Positions 25,663 through 35,029 of a stretch of DNA of 64,000 nucleotides are shown here, in pieces. The stretch covers positions 124,001 to 188,000 of the forward strand of contig NZ_QAJP01000002.1 of NCBI RefSeq assembly GCF_003852535.1, given 5' to 3'. This stretch comes from Herminiimonas sp. KBW02 (GTDB lineage Bacteria > Pseudomonadota > Gammaproteobacteria > Burkholderiales > Burkholderiaceae_D). Numbering within the stretch: the stretch's first letter is position 1; each line of letters opens with the position of its first letter. Position numbers and translations under genes: made by a program. The notes beneath the pieces were generated by a model that worked only from the letters and a program-made list of their open reading frames with translations, searched no databases and was not told the DNA's origin.

Positions 25663-27324
25663 ATGGCGACAGTATCCACAACTGATCGCGGTATCACGCC
25701 GGAGGAGCGGAAAGTTATTTTCGCTTCTTCGCTGGGTACCGTATTTGAATGGTATGACTTTTATCTATACGGCTCACTAGCTGCGATTATCGCGAAGCAG
25801 TTCTTTGCTGGTACCGATCCGAACACGGCATTTATTTTCGCCTTGCTCGCCTTCGCTGCCGGTTTCATTGTTCGTCCTTTCGGCGCTATCGTGTTTGGCC
25901 GACTCGGCGACATGATCGGTCGTAAATATACCTTCCTGGTCACCATCGTGATTATGGGTACGTCGACATTTGTCGTCGGCCTGCTGCCGAACTATGCATC
26001 CATCGGCATCGCTGCTCCTATCATCCTGATCATCCTGCGTATTTTGCAAGGTCTGGCTCTGGGTGGTGAGTACGGCGGCGCGGCAACTTATGTTGCCGAA
26101 CATGCACCGCACGGTAAACGCGGCTCATTCACGTCGTGGATTCAAACCACCGCAACCATGGGTCTGTTCATGTCCTTGCTGGTGATTCTGGGTACACGTA
26201 CCGCGATGGGCGAAGAAGCATTTGCTGATTGGGGCTGGCGCATTCCGTTCCTGGTCTCGGTTTTCCTGCTGGGTATCTCGGTCTGGATCCGCTTGTCGAT
26301 GTCTGAGTCGCCTGCCTTCCTGAAAATGAAATCGGAAGGTAAAGCTTCGAAAGCTCCGCTGACTGAAGCGTTTGCAAAATGGGGCAACCTGAAGATCGTT
26401 ATCCTGGCACTGGTCGGTCTGACCGCAGGTCAGGCAGTGGTCTGGTACACAGGTCAGTTCTATGCGCTCTTCTTCCTGACGCAAACGCTGAAAGTTGACG
26501 GTCCGACCGCCAACATCCTGATCGCAGCTTCACTGTTGCTGGCAACTCCGTTCTTCGTGATCTTCGGTGTGCTGTCCGATAAAATCGGCCGCAAACCTAT
26601 CATCATGGCGGGCTGTCTGATCGCAGCACTGACCTACTTCCCGATCTTTGGCGCGCTGACCCACTATGCCAATCCGGCATTGGAAGCAGCACTGAAAAAT
26701 TCGCCAGTGGTCGTGATCGCTGATCCTGCTACCTGCCAATTCCAGTTCAACCCGACCGGCACCAAAAAATTCACCTCGTCTTGCGACATCGTGAAAGCTA
26801 AACTGGCTGCCGCTTCCGTTGCATACTCGAACGAAGCAGCACCAGCAGGTACGGTTGCAACGGTTAAAGTCGGCGACACACTGTTGACATCCTACGATGC
26901 CAAAGGCCTGTCGAAAGAAGAAGCAACTGCAAAAGACAAAGCCTTCTCGAAAGAGCTGGGCGATGCCATCAAGGCCCACGGTTACCCAACCAAAGCCGAT
27001 CCGAACCAAATCAACTATGGTATGACACTGTTGCTGCTGTTCATCCTCGTGCTCTACGTCACGATGGTGTACGGTCCTATCGCTGCCATGCTGGTTGAAA
27101 TGTTCCCAACCCGTATCCGCTACACATCGATGTCCCTGCCTTACCATATCGGTAACGGCTGGTTCGGTGGCTTGTTGCCAACCACAGCATTTGCTCTGGT
27201 CGCATTCAAGGGCGATATTTACTACGGCCTCTGGTACCCGATCATCATCGCGCTGATTACCTTCGTAATCGGTATGCTGTTTGTCCGGGAAACCAAAGAC
27301 AATGATATTTATGCCAACGACTAA
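25663..27324 (+). CDS. MHS-family MFS transporter with large extracytoplasmic insertion
   Basis: Metabolite:proton symporter of the ProP/ShiA-like MHS family: LGTVFEWYDFYLYG, then FGRLGDMIGRKY (loop 2-3 motif), LRILQGLALGGEYGGA. The 553-aa protein has 12 predicted helices. Between helices 8 and 9 there is an insertion of about 115 residues (336-450) with two cysteines (C358, C374) and no hydrophobic stretch; ordinary MHS carriers lack it. The start at 25663 has AAGGAGACG; the frame continues to 25600. A strong terminator follows. Substrate unknown. Confidence 0.93.
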   Translation: MATVSTTDRGITPEERKVIFASSLGTVFEWYDFYLYGSLAAIIAKQFFAGTDPNTAFIFALLAFAAGFIVRPFGAIVFGRLGDMIGRKYTFLVTIVIMGTSTFVVGLLPNYASIGIAAPIILIILRILQGLALGGEYGGAATYVAEHAPHGKRGSFTSWIQTTATMGLFMSLLVILGTRTAMGEEAFADWGWRIPFLVSVFLLGISVWIRLSMSESPAFLKMKSEGKASKAPLTEAFAKWGNLKIVILALVGLTAGQAVVWYTGQFYALFFLTQTLKVDGPTANILIAASLLLATPFFVIFGVLSDKIGRKPIIMAGCLIAALTYFPIFGALTHYANPALEAALKNSPVVVIADPATCQFQFNPTGTKKFTSSCDIVKAKLAAASVAYSNEAAPAGTVATVKVGDTLLTSYDAKGLSKEEATAKDKAFSKELGDAIKAHGYPTKADPNQINYGMTLLLLFILVLYVTMVYGPIAAMLVEMFPTRIRYTSMSLPYHIGNGWFGGLLPTTAFALVAFKGDIYYGLWYPIIIALITFVIGMLFVRETKDNDIYAND

Positions 27325-27356
27325 TCATCGTCACGCATAGACATCTGTCTTGCATA

Positions 27357-27388
27357 AAAAGCTGCCAGTCACCCTGGCAGCTTTTTTA
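27357..27388 (+). terminator. rho-independent terminator after MHS transporter
   Basis: AAAGCTGCCAG, TCACC, CTGGCAGCTTTTTT: an 11-bp stem with a T-run, 33 bp after the stop. Confidence 0.93.
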
Positions 27389-27452
27389 TTTCCGCTTTTA
27401 TTTCCACCGGGTATTTTTTCAATAATTTCCCTCTGGAAATGCGCAACCATCC

Positions 27453-27458
27453 TATAAT
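27453..27458 (+). promoter_or_regulatory. -10 box ahead of purT
   Basis: A perfect TATAAT, 97 bp before the purT ATG, with no good -35 at 16-18 nt. It supports starting purT at 27555, since a longer frame would begin at the box itself. Confidence 0.45.
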
Positions 27459-27554
27459 TTGCGCTGTCCAAAGCAGACAAGATTTGCTATTGTCTGTAAG
27501 TCAATAATCGCGTTCTCACCTGCCCGAGAATGCATCATTTCTATCATCCCCTTC

Positions 27555-28775
27555 ATGACTACAAGCAATACCATCCATCGTATCGGCACCCCTTTGTCTG
27601 CAACCGCAACCAAGGTCATGTTGCTTGGCTCCGGCGAGCTCGGCAAAGAAGTCATCATTGCATTGCAACGGCTTGGCATTGAAGTCATCGCTGTCGATCG
27701 TTACAGCAACGCTCCTGGCCATCAGGTTGCGCATCGTGCTTACGTCATCGATATGACGGACGGAGTCGCGCTGGCTGAATTGATCAACCAGGAAAAGCCT
27801 GATTTGATCGTGCCCGAAATCGAAGCGATCGCCACCGCCAAACTGGTCGAACTGGAAAATGCCGGTACCGTACGTGTCATCCCGACCGCGCGCGCGGCAT
27901 GGCTGACGATGGATCGCGAAGGCATACGTCGCCTGGCAGCCGAAGAACTCGGTTGCGCCACCTCGCCTTATCGCTTTGCCGACAGCCTGAAAGAACTGCA
28001 GGCGGGATGCGCCGAAATCGGCTATCCATGCGTCGTCAAACCTGTCATGTCTTCGTCCGGCAAGGGCCAGTCCAAGCTCAACAGCAGCGCTGATATCGAA
28101 GCCGCCTGGGATTGCGCAGCCGCTGGTGGCCGTGTTGATTCCGGTCGCGTCATCGTTGAAGGCTTTATCGACTTTGAATACGAAATCACTTTGCTGACGG
28201 TACGCGCACTCGGAGCCGACGGTGCAGTTCACACGCACTTCTGCGAACCGATAGGTCACGTGCAGGTGAATGGCGATTATGTTGAATCATGGCAGCCGCA
28301 ACGCATGCATCCGGGCGCGCTGCAAAAAGCACATGAAATTGCAAAACGCGTGACCGACAATCTGGGTGGCCTCGGCCTGTTCGGCGTTGAACTCTTCGTC
28401 AAGGATGATATGGTCTGGTTCTCCGAAGTCAGCCCGCGTCCGCATGACACCGGCATGGTCACCATGGCCAGCCAGGAACAAAGCGAATTTGAATTGCACG
28501 CCAAAGCCATCCTTGGCCTGCCTGTGAATGTCGCACTGAAAACACCGGCCGCTTCCGCCGTCATCTATGGTCGCCACGACGGTAAAGTGGTGTCCTTCGA
28601 AGGCGTGGCAGATGCCTTGCACATCCCCGGCACCGATATCCGTCTGTTCGGCAAACCGGAATCCTTCGCCCGCCGCCGCATGGGGGTCGCATTGGCCAGC
28701 GCTGCCGATGTCGAGACTGCACGCAAGAATGCCAAAGCTGCTGCCGCGAAGGTTAATCCGGTGACATCCAGCTAA
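27555..28775 (+). CDS. purT: formate-dependent phosphoribosylglycinamide formyltransferase PurT
   Basis: ATP-grasp enzyme that uses formate and ATP to make formyl-GAR in purine synthesis. The 406-aa sequence shows [14 protein letters not shown] at the N-terminus, [35 protein letters not shown], and [14 protein letters not shown], matching the family. The start at 27555 ([11 protein letters not shown]) is chosen because the TATAAT lies just upstream of the longer frame. Its stop overlaps the start of a PAS-GGDEF-EAL gene (TAATGA). Confidence 0.95.
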   Translation: MTTSNTIHRIGTPLSATATKVMLLGSGELGKEVIIALQRLGIEVIAVDRYSNAPGHQVAHRAYVIDMTDGVALAELINQEKPDLIVPEIEAIATAKLVELENAGTVRVIPTARAAWLTMDREGIRRLAAEELGCATSPYRFADSLKELQAGCAEIGYPCVVKPVMSSSGKGQSKLNSSADIEAAWDCAAAGGRVDSGRVIVEGFIDFEYEITLLTVRALGADGAVHTHFCEPIGHVQVNGDYVESWQPQRMHPGALQKAHEIAKRVTDNLGGLGLFGVELFVKDDMVWFSEVSPRPHDTGMVTMASQEQSEFELHAKAILGLPVNVALKTPAASAVIYGRHDGKVVSFEGVADALHIPGTDIRLFGKPESFARRRMGVALASAADVETARKNAKAAAAKVNPVTSS

Positions 28776-31405
28776 TGAAGACGCCGCACATCAGTGGCAT
28801 AGAATTTTTTGCCGGTCGTGATATTTTTCGCACCGTCTCCCTGCTACTGTATGCGGCACTCCTGTTTAATGTTGTCGTACTGATCTATGACAGCGAGCTC
28901 AGCCTGGCGCCCGTCGGCCTCGGCGCAATACTCGTACTGACAGGCTTGCTGCTGGCTTCTTTCGTACGTTATTTCTGGTTACGTACACGCGTTTTCAAGG
29001 AAGCCACTTATTTGTGCGAAATGGCGTTGGCAAGTTGCGTCATCGTCGTGCTTGCCAGCTATCACCCCATGCCCTGGCTCATCGCCGTCGCCGGCATCTT
29101 CCCGCTGGTGCTGCGCGCACGCAGCGCTGTCATTGCAATCGGGATACTCGCAATACTTGGTTACTTCCTCGGTGAGCAACTCGGTGCGGAAACGATAGAC
29201 TTGCTGCCTGACTTCTTTGCCACGGCCTGCATAGGCTGGCTTTCCGTAGTGCTGGCCAAAACCCTGAACCTGAATCGCGTCACGCTGAATCAGGCGCATA
29301 CCAACGAACGCCGCTTCAACGCCATCGCGCGGGTAACGCGTCATATCTTCATCATCACCGACGCGCACTACAAGATCAAATTCGCCAATCCTGCATTGCA
29401 GGAAGTCATCGGCTATAGCATCGATGAAATCATCCGTACCGCGATGAAGCCGGTATTGCACAGCGATGATGAAGCGCAGCATAAGGAAAAACTGCGCGAA
29501 TTGCGCGACACACCACACAGCACGGTTTTTTCACGTCATCGCACACGTCACAAGGATGGTCACTGGATCTGGCTGGAAACACGCGGCTATAACATGCTGC
29601 ACGATGCCGCCATCAATGGCCTGGTCTTCAGCATAGAAGACATCACGCTGCGCAAGGAAGCGGAACACAAGCTGCAGGAAGAAACCGCCCTGCTGCGTGC
29701 CGTGCTCGACCTCAATCCTTCGATGATTTACGCCAAGGACAACGAAGGCCGCTTCACCATCAGCAATCAAAGTTTCCAGAAACGCTTTGGCTTTAATAGC
29801 GAAAGCGAATTGCGCGGCAAAACTGCGCACGAGCTATGCGAGAAGATGGCCCATCCCGGCGATGAACTGAGTCCGCAGGAAATCGCCGATGAAATCCAGC
29901 GGCAAGACCTGCAGATCATGCAAACCGGTGTGCCTATACAAGATATGGAAGTACGCGGCTTCTGGCGTCAGGATATGGATCGCTGGTTCCACACCAGTAA
30001 ATACCCGTTACCGGATCTACGCGGCCAGACCATAGGTGTGCTGGGCGTCACGCGCGACATCACCAAACGCAAGCAGACTGAGTTGCAGATCGAATACCAG
30101 GCCATGCACGATATGCTGACCGACCTGCCGAATCGTCGCTTCCTGGTGAATACCCTCAGCACGGCGATGGAAAACAGTCGTCAGCGACTCTCCAGCCTGA
30201 CCATGCTGTTTTGCGATCTGGACTTCTTCAAAAGCGTAAATGACACGCACGGTCACGACTTCGGCGACCAGTGTCTGGTTGAAATTAGCAAACGCATCAC
30301 CGCAATCCTCCCGGCCGACGACTTCATCGCACGCTTTGGCGGTAATGAATTTGTCATCCTCACCAATTCTTCACTGACAGAAGCCACCATCAAGGCAAAT
30401 GCAGTGATGGCCGCCGTATCTGAACGACTGATCTTCGACAATGTGGTCGTTAAAATACAGACCAGTATCGGCATTGCGCAACTCAACGCCAGCCACCAAA
30501 GTCCGACTGATCTGATACGTGATGCCGACGCTGCCATGTATCAGGCCAAGGAACGTGGCCGCAACCGCACCGAGATTTACGACGCCGCGCTGCAAAGCAA
30601 AACCACCAAACATGCACGCATGGAAGTAGCGCTGCGCTTTGCACTGGAACGCAATGAATTATCGGTGGCTTACCAGCCGAAAGTTGTGCTGGCCGATGGC
30701 AGCGTGCAGGGTTTTGAATTGCTGCTGCGCTGGAACAGCCCTGAATACGGCATGATTTCACCGAATGAATTCATACCGATCGCCGAGACCTCAGGCATGG
30801 TCGTTGCCATCGGCATGTGGGCGATGGAACAGGCATGCAAGCAGCTGGCAGCGTGGCAAAAGCAGTACCCGGAAATGGGCAATATCACGATGGCCATCAA
30901 CGTCTCGATGCGCCAGCTCTTGCAAGCATCCTTCTTCAGCCAGGTGCGCGACATCCTCGACAGCAGCGGCGTGATTCCGCAGATGGTAGAGCTGGAACTG
31001 ACCGAGACCTCGGCGATGGCGAATCCCTTGCAGACAATGGAAAACCTGGCCATGCTGAAAAAGCTCGGCGTACGTCTGGCGCTGGACGATTTTGGTACTG
31101 GTTATTCTTCGCTCGCCTATCTGCAGAAATTGCCTATCGATATCCTCAAGATAGACAAAGCCTTTGTGCGCAGCATAGGCAACAATCAAAGCGATATGGA
31201 AATCATGCGTCTCATGATGGCGCTGGCGCACACACTGAACCTGCAAACAACTGCTGAAGGCGTGGAAACCTTTGAGCAGATACACGAACTGAAGAAAATG
31301 GGCTGCAATCTGGGACAGGGCTTCCTGTTCTCTGCGCCATTGACGGCACAGGAAGCGGAAGCCCTGATTTGTGCATCACATCGTTACCCGCTGGTTCTGG
31401 TCTAA
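28775..31405 (+). CDS. membrane PAS-PAS-GGDEF-EAL protein, probably c-di-GMP phosphodiesterase
   Basis: An 876-aa protein: five to six N-terminal helices (residues 20-165), two PAS domains (about 175-300 and 305-430), GGDEF (440-605) and EAL (615-865). The GGDEF motif reads GGNEF (522-526), so the catalytic acidic residue is lost, and no RxxD I-site precedes it. The EAL site is intact: E648 (FELLLRW), INVSM, ELTET, DDFGTGYSS (771-779), K792, and AEGVET. It is thus likely to degrade c-di-GMP with a regulatory GGDEF. It is coupled to purT by a 1-nt overlap, an odd pairing. Confidence 0.93.
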   Translation: MKTPHISGIEFFAGRDIFRTVSLLLYAALLFNVVVLIYDSELSLAPVGLGAILVLTGLLLASFVRYFWLRTRVFKEATYLCEMALASCVIVVLASYHPMPWLIAVAGIFPLVLRARSAVIAIGILAILGYFLGEQLGAETIDLLPDFFATACIGWLSVVLAKTLNLNRVTLNQAHTNERRFNAIARVTRHIFIITDAHYKIKFANPALQEVIGYSIDEIIRTAMKPVLHSDDEAQHKEKLRELRDTPHSTVFSRHRTRHKDGHWIWLETRGYNMLHDAAINGLVFSIEDITLRKEAEHKLQEETALLRAVLDLNPSMIYAKDNEGRFTISNQSFQKRFGFNSESELRGKTAHELCEKMAHPGDELSPQEIADEIQRQDLQIMQTGVPIQDMEVRGFWRQDMDRWFHTSKYPLPDLRGQTIGVLGVTRDITKRKQTELQIEYQAMHDMLTDLPNRRFLVNTLSTAMENSRQRLSSLTMLFCDLDFFKSVNDTHGHDFGDQCLVEISKRITAILPADDFIARFGGNEFVILTNSSLTEATIKANAVMAAVSERLIFDNVVVKIQTSIGIAQLNASHQSPTDLIRDADAAMYQAKERGRNRTEIYDAALQSKTTKHARMEVALRFALERNELSVAYQPKVVLADGSVQGFELLLRWNSPEYGMISPNEFIPIAETSGMVVAIGMWAMEQACKQLAAWQKQYPEMGNITMAINVSMRQLLQASFFSQVRDILDSSGVIPQMVELELTETSAMANPLQTMENLAMLKKLGVRLALDDFGTGYSSLAYLQKLPIDILKIDKAFVRSIGNNQSDMEIMRLMMALAHTLNLQTTAEGVETFEQIHELKKMGCNLGQGFLFSAPLTAQEAEALICASHRYPLVLV

Positions 31406-31426
31406 ACGGGTAGTACGCGATAAAGG

Positions 31427-32746
31427 TCAGGCACCTAATTTGGTATTAGTCTGATCGAGGATTTTTTCAGGTTCATCAGCGGCTTGCGCACTTTCATTAT
31501 TCAACTCCGCATGCAGCTTATCCATATTCAGATCACCTACCCATTTCGCCACCACTAAGGTCGCCACGCCATTACCGATGGTATTGGTCAGCGCACGTGC
31601 TTCAGACATGAAGCGATCGATCCCCAGGATCAGCGCCAGCCCGGCAACCGGCACGTGGCCGACTGCCGACAAGGTGGCGGCGAGCACGATAAAGCCGCTC
31701 CCGGTAATCCCTGCTGCGCCCTTCGAGGTCAGCAGCAAAACCGCAAGCAAGGTCACTTGCTGCATCAGACTCATAGGCGTATTGGTTGCCTGTGCGATAA
31801 ACACGGCAGCCATCGTCAGGTAAATCGCCGTGCCGTCCAGATTGAAGGAATAACCGGTAGGAATCACCAGGCCGACCACGGATTTCTTCGCGCCCATGTT
31901 TTCCATCTTGGCGATCATGCGCGGCAGCACCGATTCAGACGAAGAAGTACCGAGCACAATCAGCAATTCTTCCTTGATGTACTTAACGAACTTCCAGATG
32001 CTGAAACCATGCAGCCGTGTGACTATGCCCAGCACCACGAAAATAAAGAACAGACACGTCAGATAAAAAGCCCCCATCAGCTTGCCCAGCGACAGCAGCG
32101 AACTGATGCCGTACTTACCGATCGTGAAGGCCATCGCACCGAAGGCGCCGACAGGTGCAGCGCGCATGATGAAACCAACGATGGTGAACAATACGTGCGA
32201 GATTTTTTCAATGAAATCAAACACCAGCGTGCCGCGTCCACCCAACTTTTGCAAAGCGAAACCAAACAGCACCGACACCAGCAAAACCTGCAGCACATCG
32301 CCTTTGGCGAATGCATCTATCATGCTCATCGGGATGATATGCATCGCAAACTCGGTCACCGTTTCCAGCTTGCCGGGTGCGGTGTAGGACGCAAGGCTGG
32401 CGGTATCGAGCGTGCTGACATCGACATTCATGCCGGCACCAGGTTGCAAAACGTTAACAATGATCAAGCCGACCAGCAAGGCAACCGTACTCATGATCTC
32501 GAAATACAGCAGCGCCAGGCCGCCGGTCTTACCAACCTTCTTCATGTCTTCCATACCCGCGATACCAATCACCACAGTACAGAAAATAACGGGCGCGATA
32601 ATCATCTTGATCAGCTTGATGAAACCATCACCCAAAGGCTTCATCGCAGTACCCGTCTCCGGCAGGAAGTGTCCTAGCAGAACACCAATAATGATGGCGA
32701 CGATAACTTGTGCATACAGGGATTTATAAAGAGGCGGCTTTTTCAT
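31427..32746 (-). CDS. dctA: C4-dicarboxylate:cation symporter DctA
   Basis: Imports succinate, fumarate, malate and orotate. The 439-aa protein has eight helices and two re-entrant loops: [14 protein letters not shown], the serine-rich [10 protein letters not shown], and [18 protein letters not shown], all family motifs. The ATG at 32746 ([15 protein letters not shown]) is chosen; the frame runs to 32815. It is convergent with the GGDEF-EAL gene (21 bp) and divergent from nadB. Confidence 0.95.
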   Translation of the reverse strand: MKKPPLYKSLYAQVIVAIIIGVLLGHFLPETGTAMKPLGDGFIKLIKMIIAPVIFCTVVIGIAGMEDMKKVGKTGGLALLYFEIMSTVALLVGLIIVNVLQPGAGMNVDVSTLDTASLASYTAPGKLETVTEFAMHIIPMSMIDAFAKGDVLQVLLVSVLFGFALQKLGGRGTLVFDFIEKISHVLFTIVGFIMRAAPVGAFGAMAFTIGKYGISSLLSLGKLMGAFYLTCLFFIFVVLGIVTRLHGFSIWKFVKYIKEELLIVLGTSSSESVLPRMIAKMENMGAKKSVVGLVIPTGYSFNLDGTAIYLTMAAVFIAQATNTPMSLMQQVTLLAVLLLTSKGAAGITGSGFIVLAATLSAVGHVPVAGLALILGIDRFMSEARALTNTIGNGVATLVVAKWVGDLNMDKLHAELNNESAQAADEPEKILDQTNTKLGA

Positions 32747-33157
32747 TTTGTTCTTTTCATTAAAGTTGAACACACCGATTGAGCCTATGTCCGTCGCTGA
32801 CAGGCACATCCTCAATATCTGCCTTTGAATGCCTAGAAAAATGCCATGCTAGACCTCTTTTAGGCAATCTGGATGGAAAAAGATTCATCTGTACAAGACA
32901 AATAATTCCGCCTGTTTTTGTCCCCTCCGCATAGCCAGACCTTAGTAAACAAGCGTATTTACGCTATTTACGTTCGGTCACATTGCGGTAACATAGCGAA
33001 AACCGTTACGCACCATAGCCGCCCATAAGGTCAGGCTCGCATTTTTAACATCTTCCTCACATTCGCCCGGGACAATCCGCGTTTGGCGCACTAAATGCAC
33101 GACATTTAGCCAAATCGAATATATTCATGGGCAAACTTATTTTTACTAAGAATATCT
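32747..33157. promoter_or_regulatory. 411-bp divergent intergenic region dctA / nadB
   Basis: No gene here. It must hold the promoters of dctA and nadB. I looked for a sigma-54 box (GG-N10-GC) on the dctA side, as DctB/DctD control is common; TGGCAT...GGC occurs but the spacing is 11, so I do not call it. No strong sigma-70 pair is seen. Confidence 0.5.
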
Positions 33158-34762
33158 ATGAAATTTGATGTCGCGATTGTCGGCAGTGGGCTGGCAGGTC
33201 TTTCCGTCGCCCTCCACCTCGCCGAAACCCGTAAGGTTGCGGTCATTTCCAAACGTGCATTACTGGATGGTGCCAGCAGTTGGGCTCAGGGCGGCATCGC
33301 CGCCGTACTTGACTCGAATGACAGCGTAGACGAACACGTAGCCGACACCCTGGTAGCCGGCGGTGGCCTGTGCGATGAAGCGGCCACCCGTTTCATCGTC
33401 GAGCACGGCCGTGAAGCCATCGAATGGCTGATCGCGCAAGGCGTCCCGTTTACACCTGATCCGACCGCAGAACTCGGTTTCCACCTGACCCGCGAAGGCG
33501 GCCACGGCCAGCGCCGCATCATCCACGCAGCAGACGCCACCGGCCACGCCGTGCAGGTCACGCTGGAACAAAAAGTACGTGCGCATCCGAACATCACACT
33601 GCTCGAACATCACTACGCGATCGACGTCATCACCTCCGACAAGCTGGACCAAAAGAAAAACGGTCCACGCTGCCTCGGCTTGTATGTACAGGACGTGAAA
33701 AGCGGCAAGGTCATCACCATCGCCGCCGAGCACACCGTGCTGGCCACCGGCGGTGCCGGCAAGGTCTACCTCTACACCACCAACCCTGACACTGCGACCG
33801 GCGACGGCATCGCAATGGCATGGCGTGCCGGCTGCCGTATCGCCAATATGGAATTCATCCAGTTCCACCCGACCTGTCTGTATCACCCGTACGCCAAATC
33901 CTTCCTGATCACGGAAGCGGTGCGCGGCGAAGGCGGTGTACTCAAACTGCCAGCCAGCGCCGGGCGCGACGGCGGCAAGCGCTTTATGCCTGCGCATGAC
34001 GAACGCGCAGAGCTGGCGCCACGCGACATCGTGGCGCGTGCCATCGATGCCGAGATGAAAAAACGCGGTCTGGACTACGTCGACCTCGACATCAGTGATA
34101 AATCGCCGGAATTCCTGAAGGAGCACTTCCCGACCATCATGGCGCGCTGCCTGGAGCTGGGCATAGACATGACCAAGCAACCGATACCGGTCGTGCCTGC
34201 GGCGCACTACACCTGCGGCGGCATCATCACCGACCTCTCCGGTCGCACCGACCTGCCTGGCCTGTACGCTGTCGGCGAAGCCACCTACACCGGCCTGCAC
34301 GGCGCCAACCGCCTGGCCAGCAACTCTCTGCTCGAATGCCTGGTACTGGGTCGCGCGACAGCGAAATACATCGACCAGCAACCACAGCAAAAACTCAGCG
34401 CCCTGCCAGCCTGGGATGAAAGCCGCGTTACCGATGCGGATGAAGAAGTCATCATCGCCAACAACTGGGATGAACTGCGTCGCTTTATGTGGAACTACGT
34501 CGGCATCGTACGCACCACCAAACGTCTGGAACGTGCGCAACATCGTATCCGTTTGCTGAAGGAAGAAATCGACGAGTACTACGCCAACTTCCGCATCACA
34601 TCGGATCTGCTGGAACTGCGTAACCTGGTGGAAGTAGCATCGCTGATCGTCAACAGCGCACTGTCACGCCGTGAAAGCCGTGGTTTGCACTACAGCCGCG
34701 ATTATCCGGATACCTTGCCTAAGGCTTTGCCTAGTGTGTTGTCGCCGGATCGCAAGAAGTAA
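33158..34762 (+). CDS. nadB: L-aspartate oxidase NadB
   Basis: FAD enzyme for the first step of NAD synthesis: L-aspartate to iminoaspartate. The 534-aa protein has [19 protein letters not shown] (FAD fold), [37 protein letters not shown] and [15 protein letters not shown], all expected. It matches the family length. It ends just before a terminator that runs into a palindromic element. nadA and nadC are not in the window. Confidence 0.97.
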   Translation: MKFDVAIVGSGLAGLSVALHLAETRKVAVISKRALLDGASSWAQGGIAAVLDSNDSVDEHVADTLVAGGGLCDEAATRFIVEHGREAIEWLIAQGVPFTPDPTAELGFHLTREGGHGQRRIIHAADATGHAVQVTLEQKVRAHPNITLLEHHYAIDVITSDKLDQKKNGPRCLGLYVQDVKSGKVITIAAEHTVLATGGAGKVYLYTTNPDTATGDGIAMAWRAGCRIANMEFIQFHPTCLYHPYAKSFLITEAVRGEGGVLKLPASAGRDGGKRFMPAHDERAELAPRDIVARAIDAEMKKRGLDYVDLDISDKSPEFLKEHFPTIMARCLELGIDMTKQPIPVVPAAHYTCGGIITDLSGRTDLPGLYAVGEATYTGLHGANRLASNSLLECLVLGRATAKYIDQQPQQKLSALPAWDESRVTDADEEVIIANNWDELRRFMWNYVGIVRTTKRLERAQHRIRLLKEEIDEYYANFRITSDLLELRNLVEVASLIVNSALSRRESRGLHYSRDYPDTLPKALPSVLSPDRKK

Positions 34763-34779
34763 AATTGTTTGGTTTGATG

Positions 34780-34809
34780 AAAACGCCTCGAGAGATCGGG
34801 GCGTTTTTT
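34780..34809 (+). terminator. terminator of nadB
   Basis: AAAACGCC, ten-nt loop region with partial pairing, GGCGTTTTTT. Its T-run is also the left end of the palindromic element described separately. Confidence 0.85.
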
Positions 34810-34955
34810 ATTGTTTGCTTGGCTTGCGTGTTGAAGGTGCTGATTCGGTTTGCTCTTCGTGGTGAAGTACGTTGCCGGGCCACCCCCGGCAAACCAAGCC
34901 TCCACGGAGTGGAAACTCCATCAGCAACAACTAAACGTAACCCACCAATAAAAAA
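34804..34955. repeat. 152-bp palindromic intergenic element, copy A
   Basis: Lies between the convergent nadB and purL genes. It has a TTTTTTATTG left end and CAATAAAAAA right end, a central hairpin TTGCCGGG-CCACC-CCCGGCAA (34872-34892), and a CTCCACGGAG mini-palindrome. The right half is nearly the same as in copy B at 47005-47158. The two ends merge with the T-tracts of the two flanking terminators. No protein is credible. Confidence 0.8.
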
Positions 34956-34985
34956 TGCCGCTTGATAAAAACCAAGCGGCATTTT
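34952..34985 (-). terminator. terminator of purL
   Basis: AAAATGCCGCTTG, 8-nt loop, CAAGCGGCATTTT; on the minus strand it is followed by a T-rich tract (TTTTTATT). Confidence 0.9.
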
Positions 34986-35029
34986 CAATACGGGCCTGTG
35001 CCAAAAGCACAAACCCAACTACACCTCGA

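Noticed and set aside
32747-33157. Sigma-54 promoter before dctA
   Set aside because: The TGGCAT...GGC candidate has wrong spacing (11 rather than 10) and a poor -12 box.
33260-34543. 427-codon open frame opposite nadB
   Set aside because: Antisense of a strong nadB gene, with typical shadow composition.
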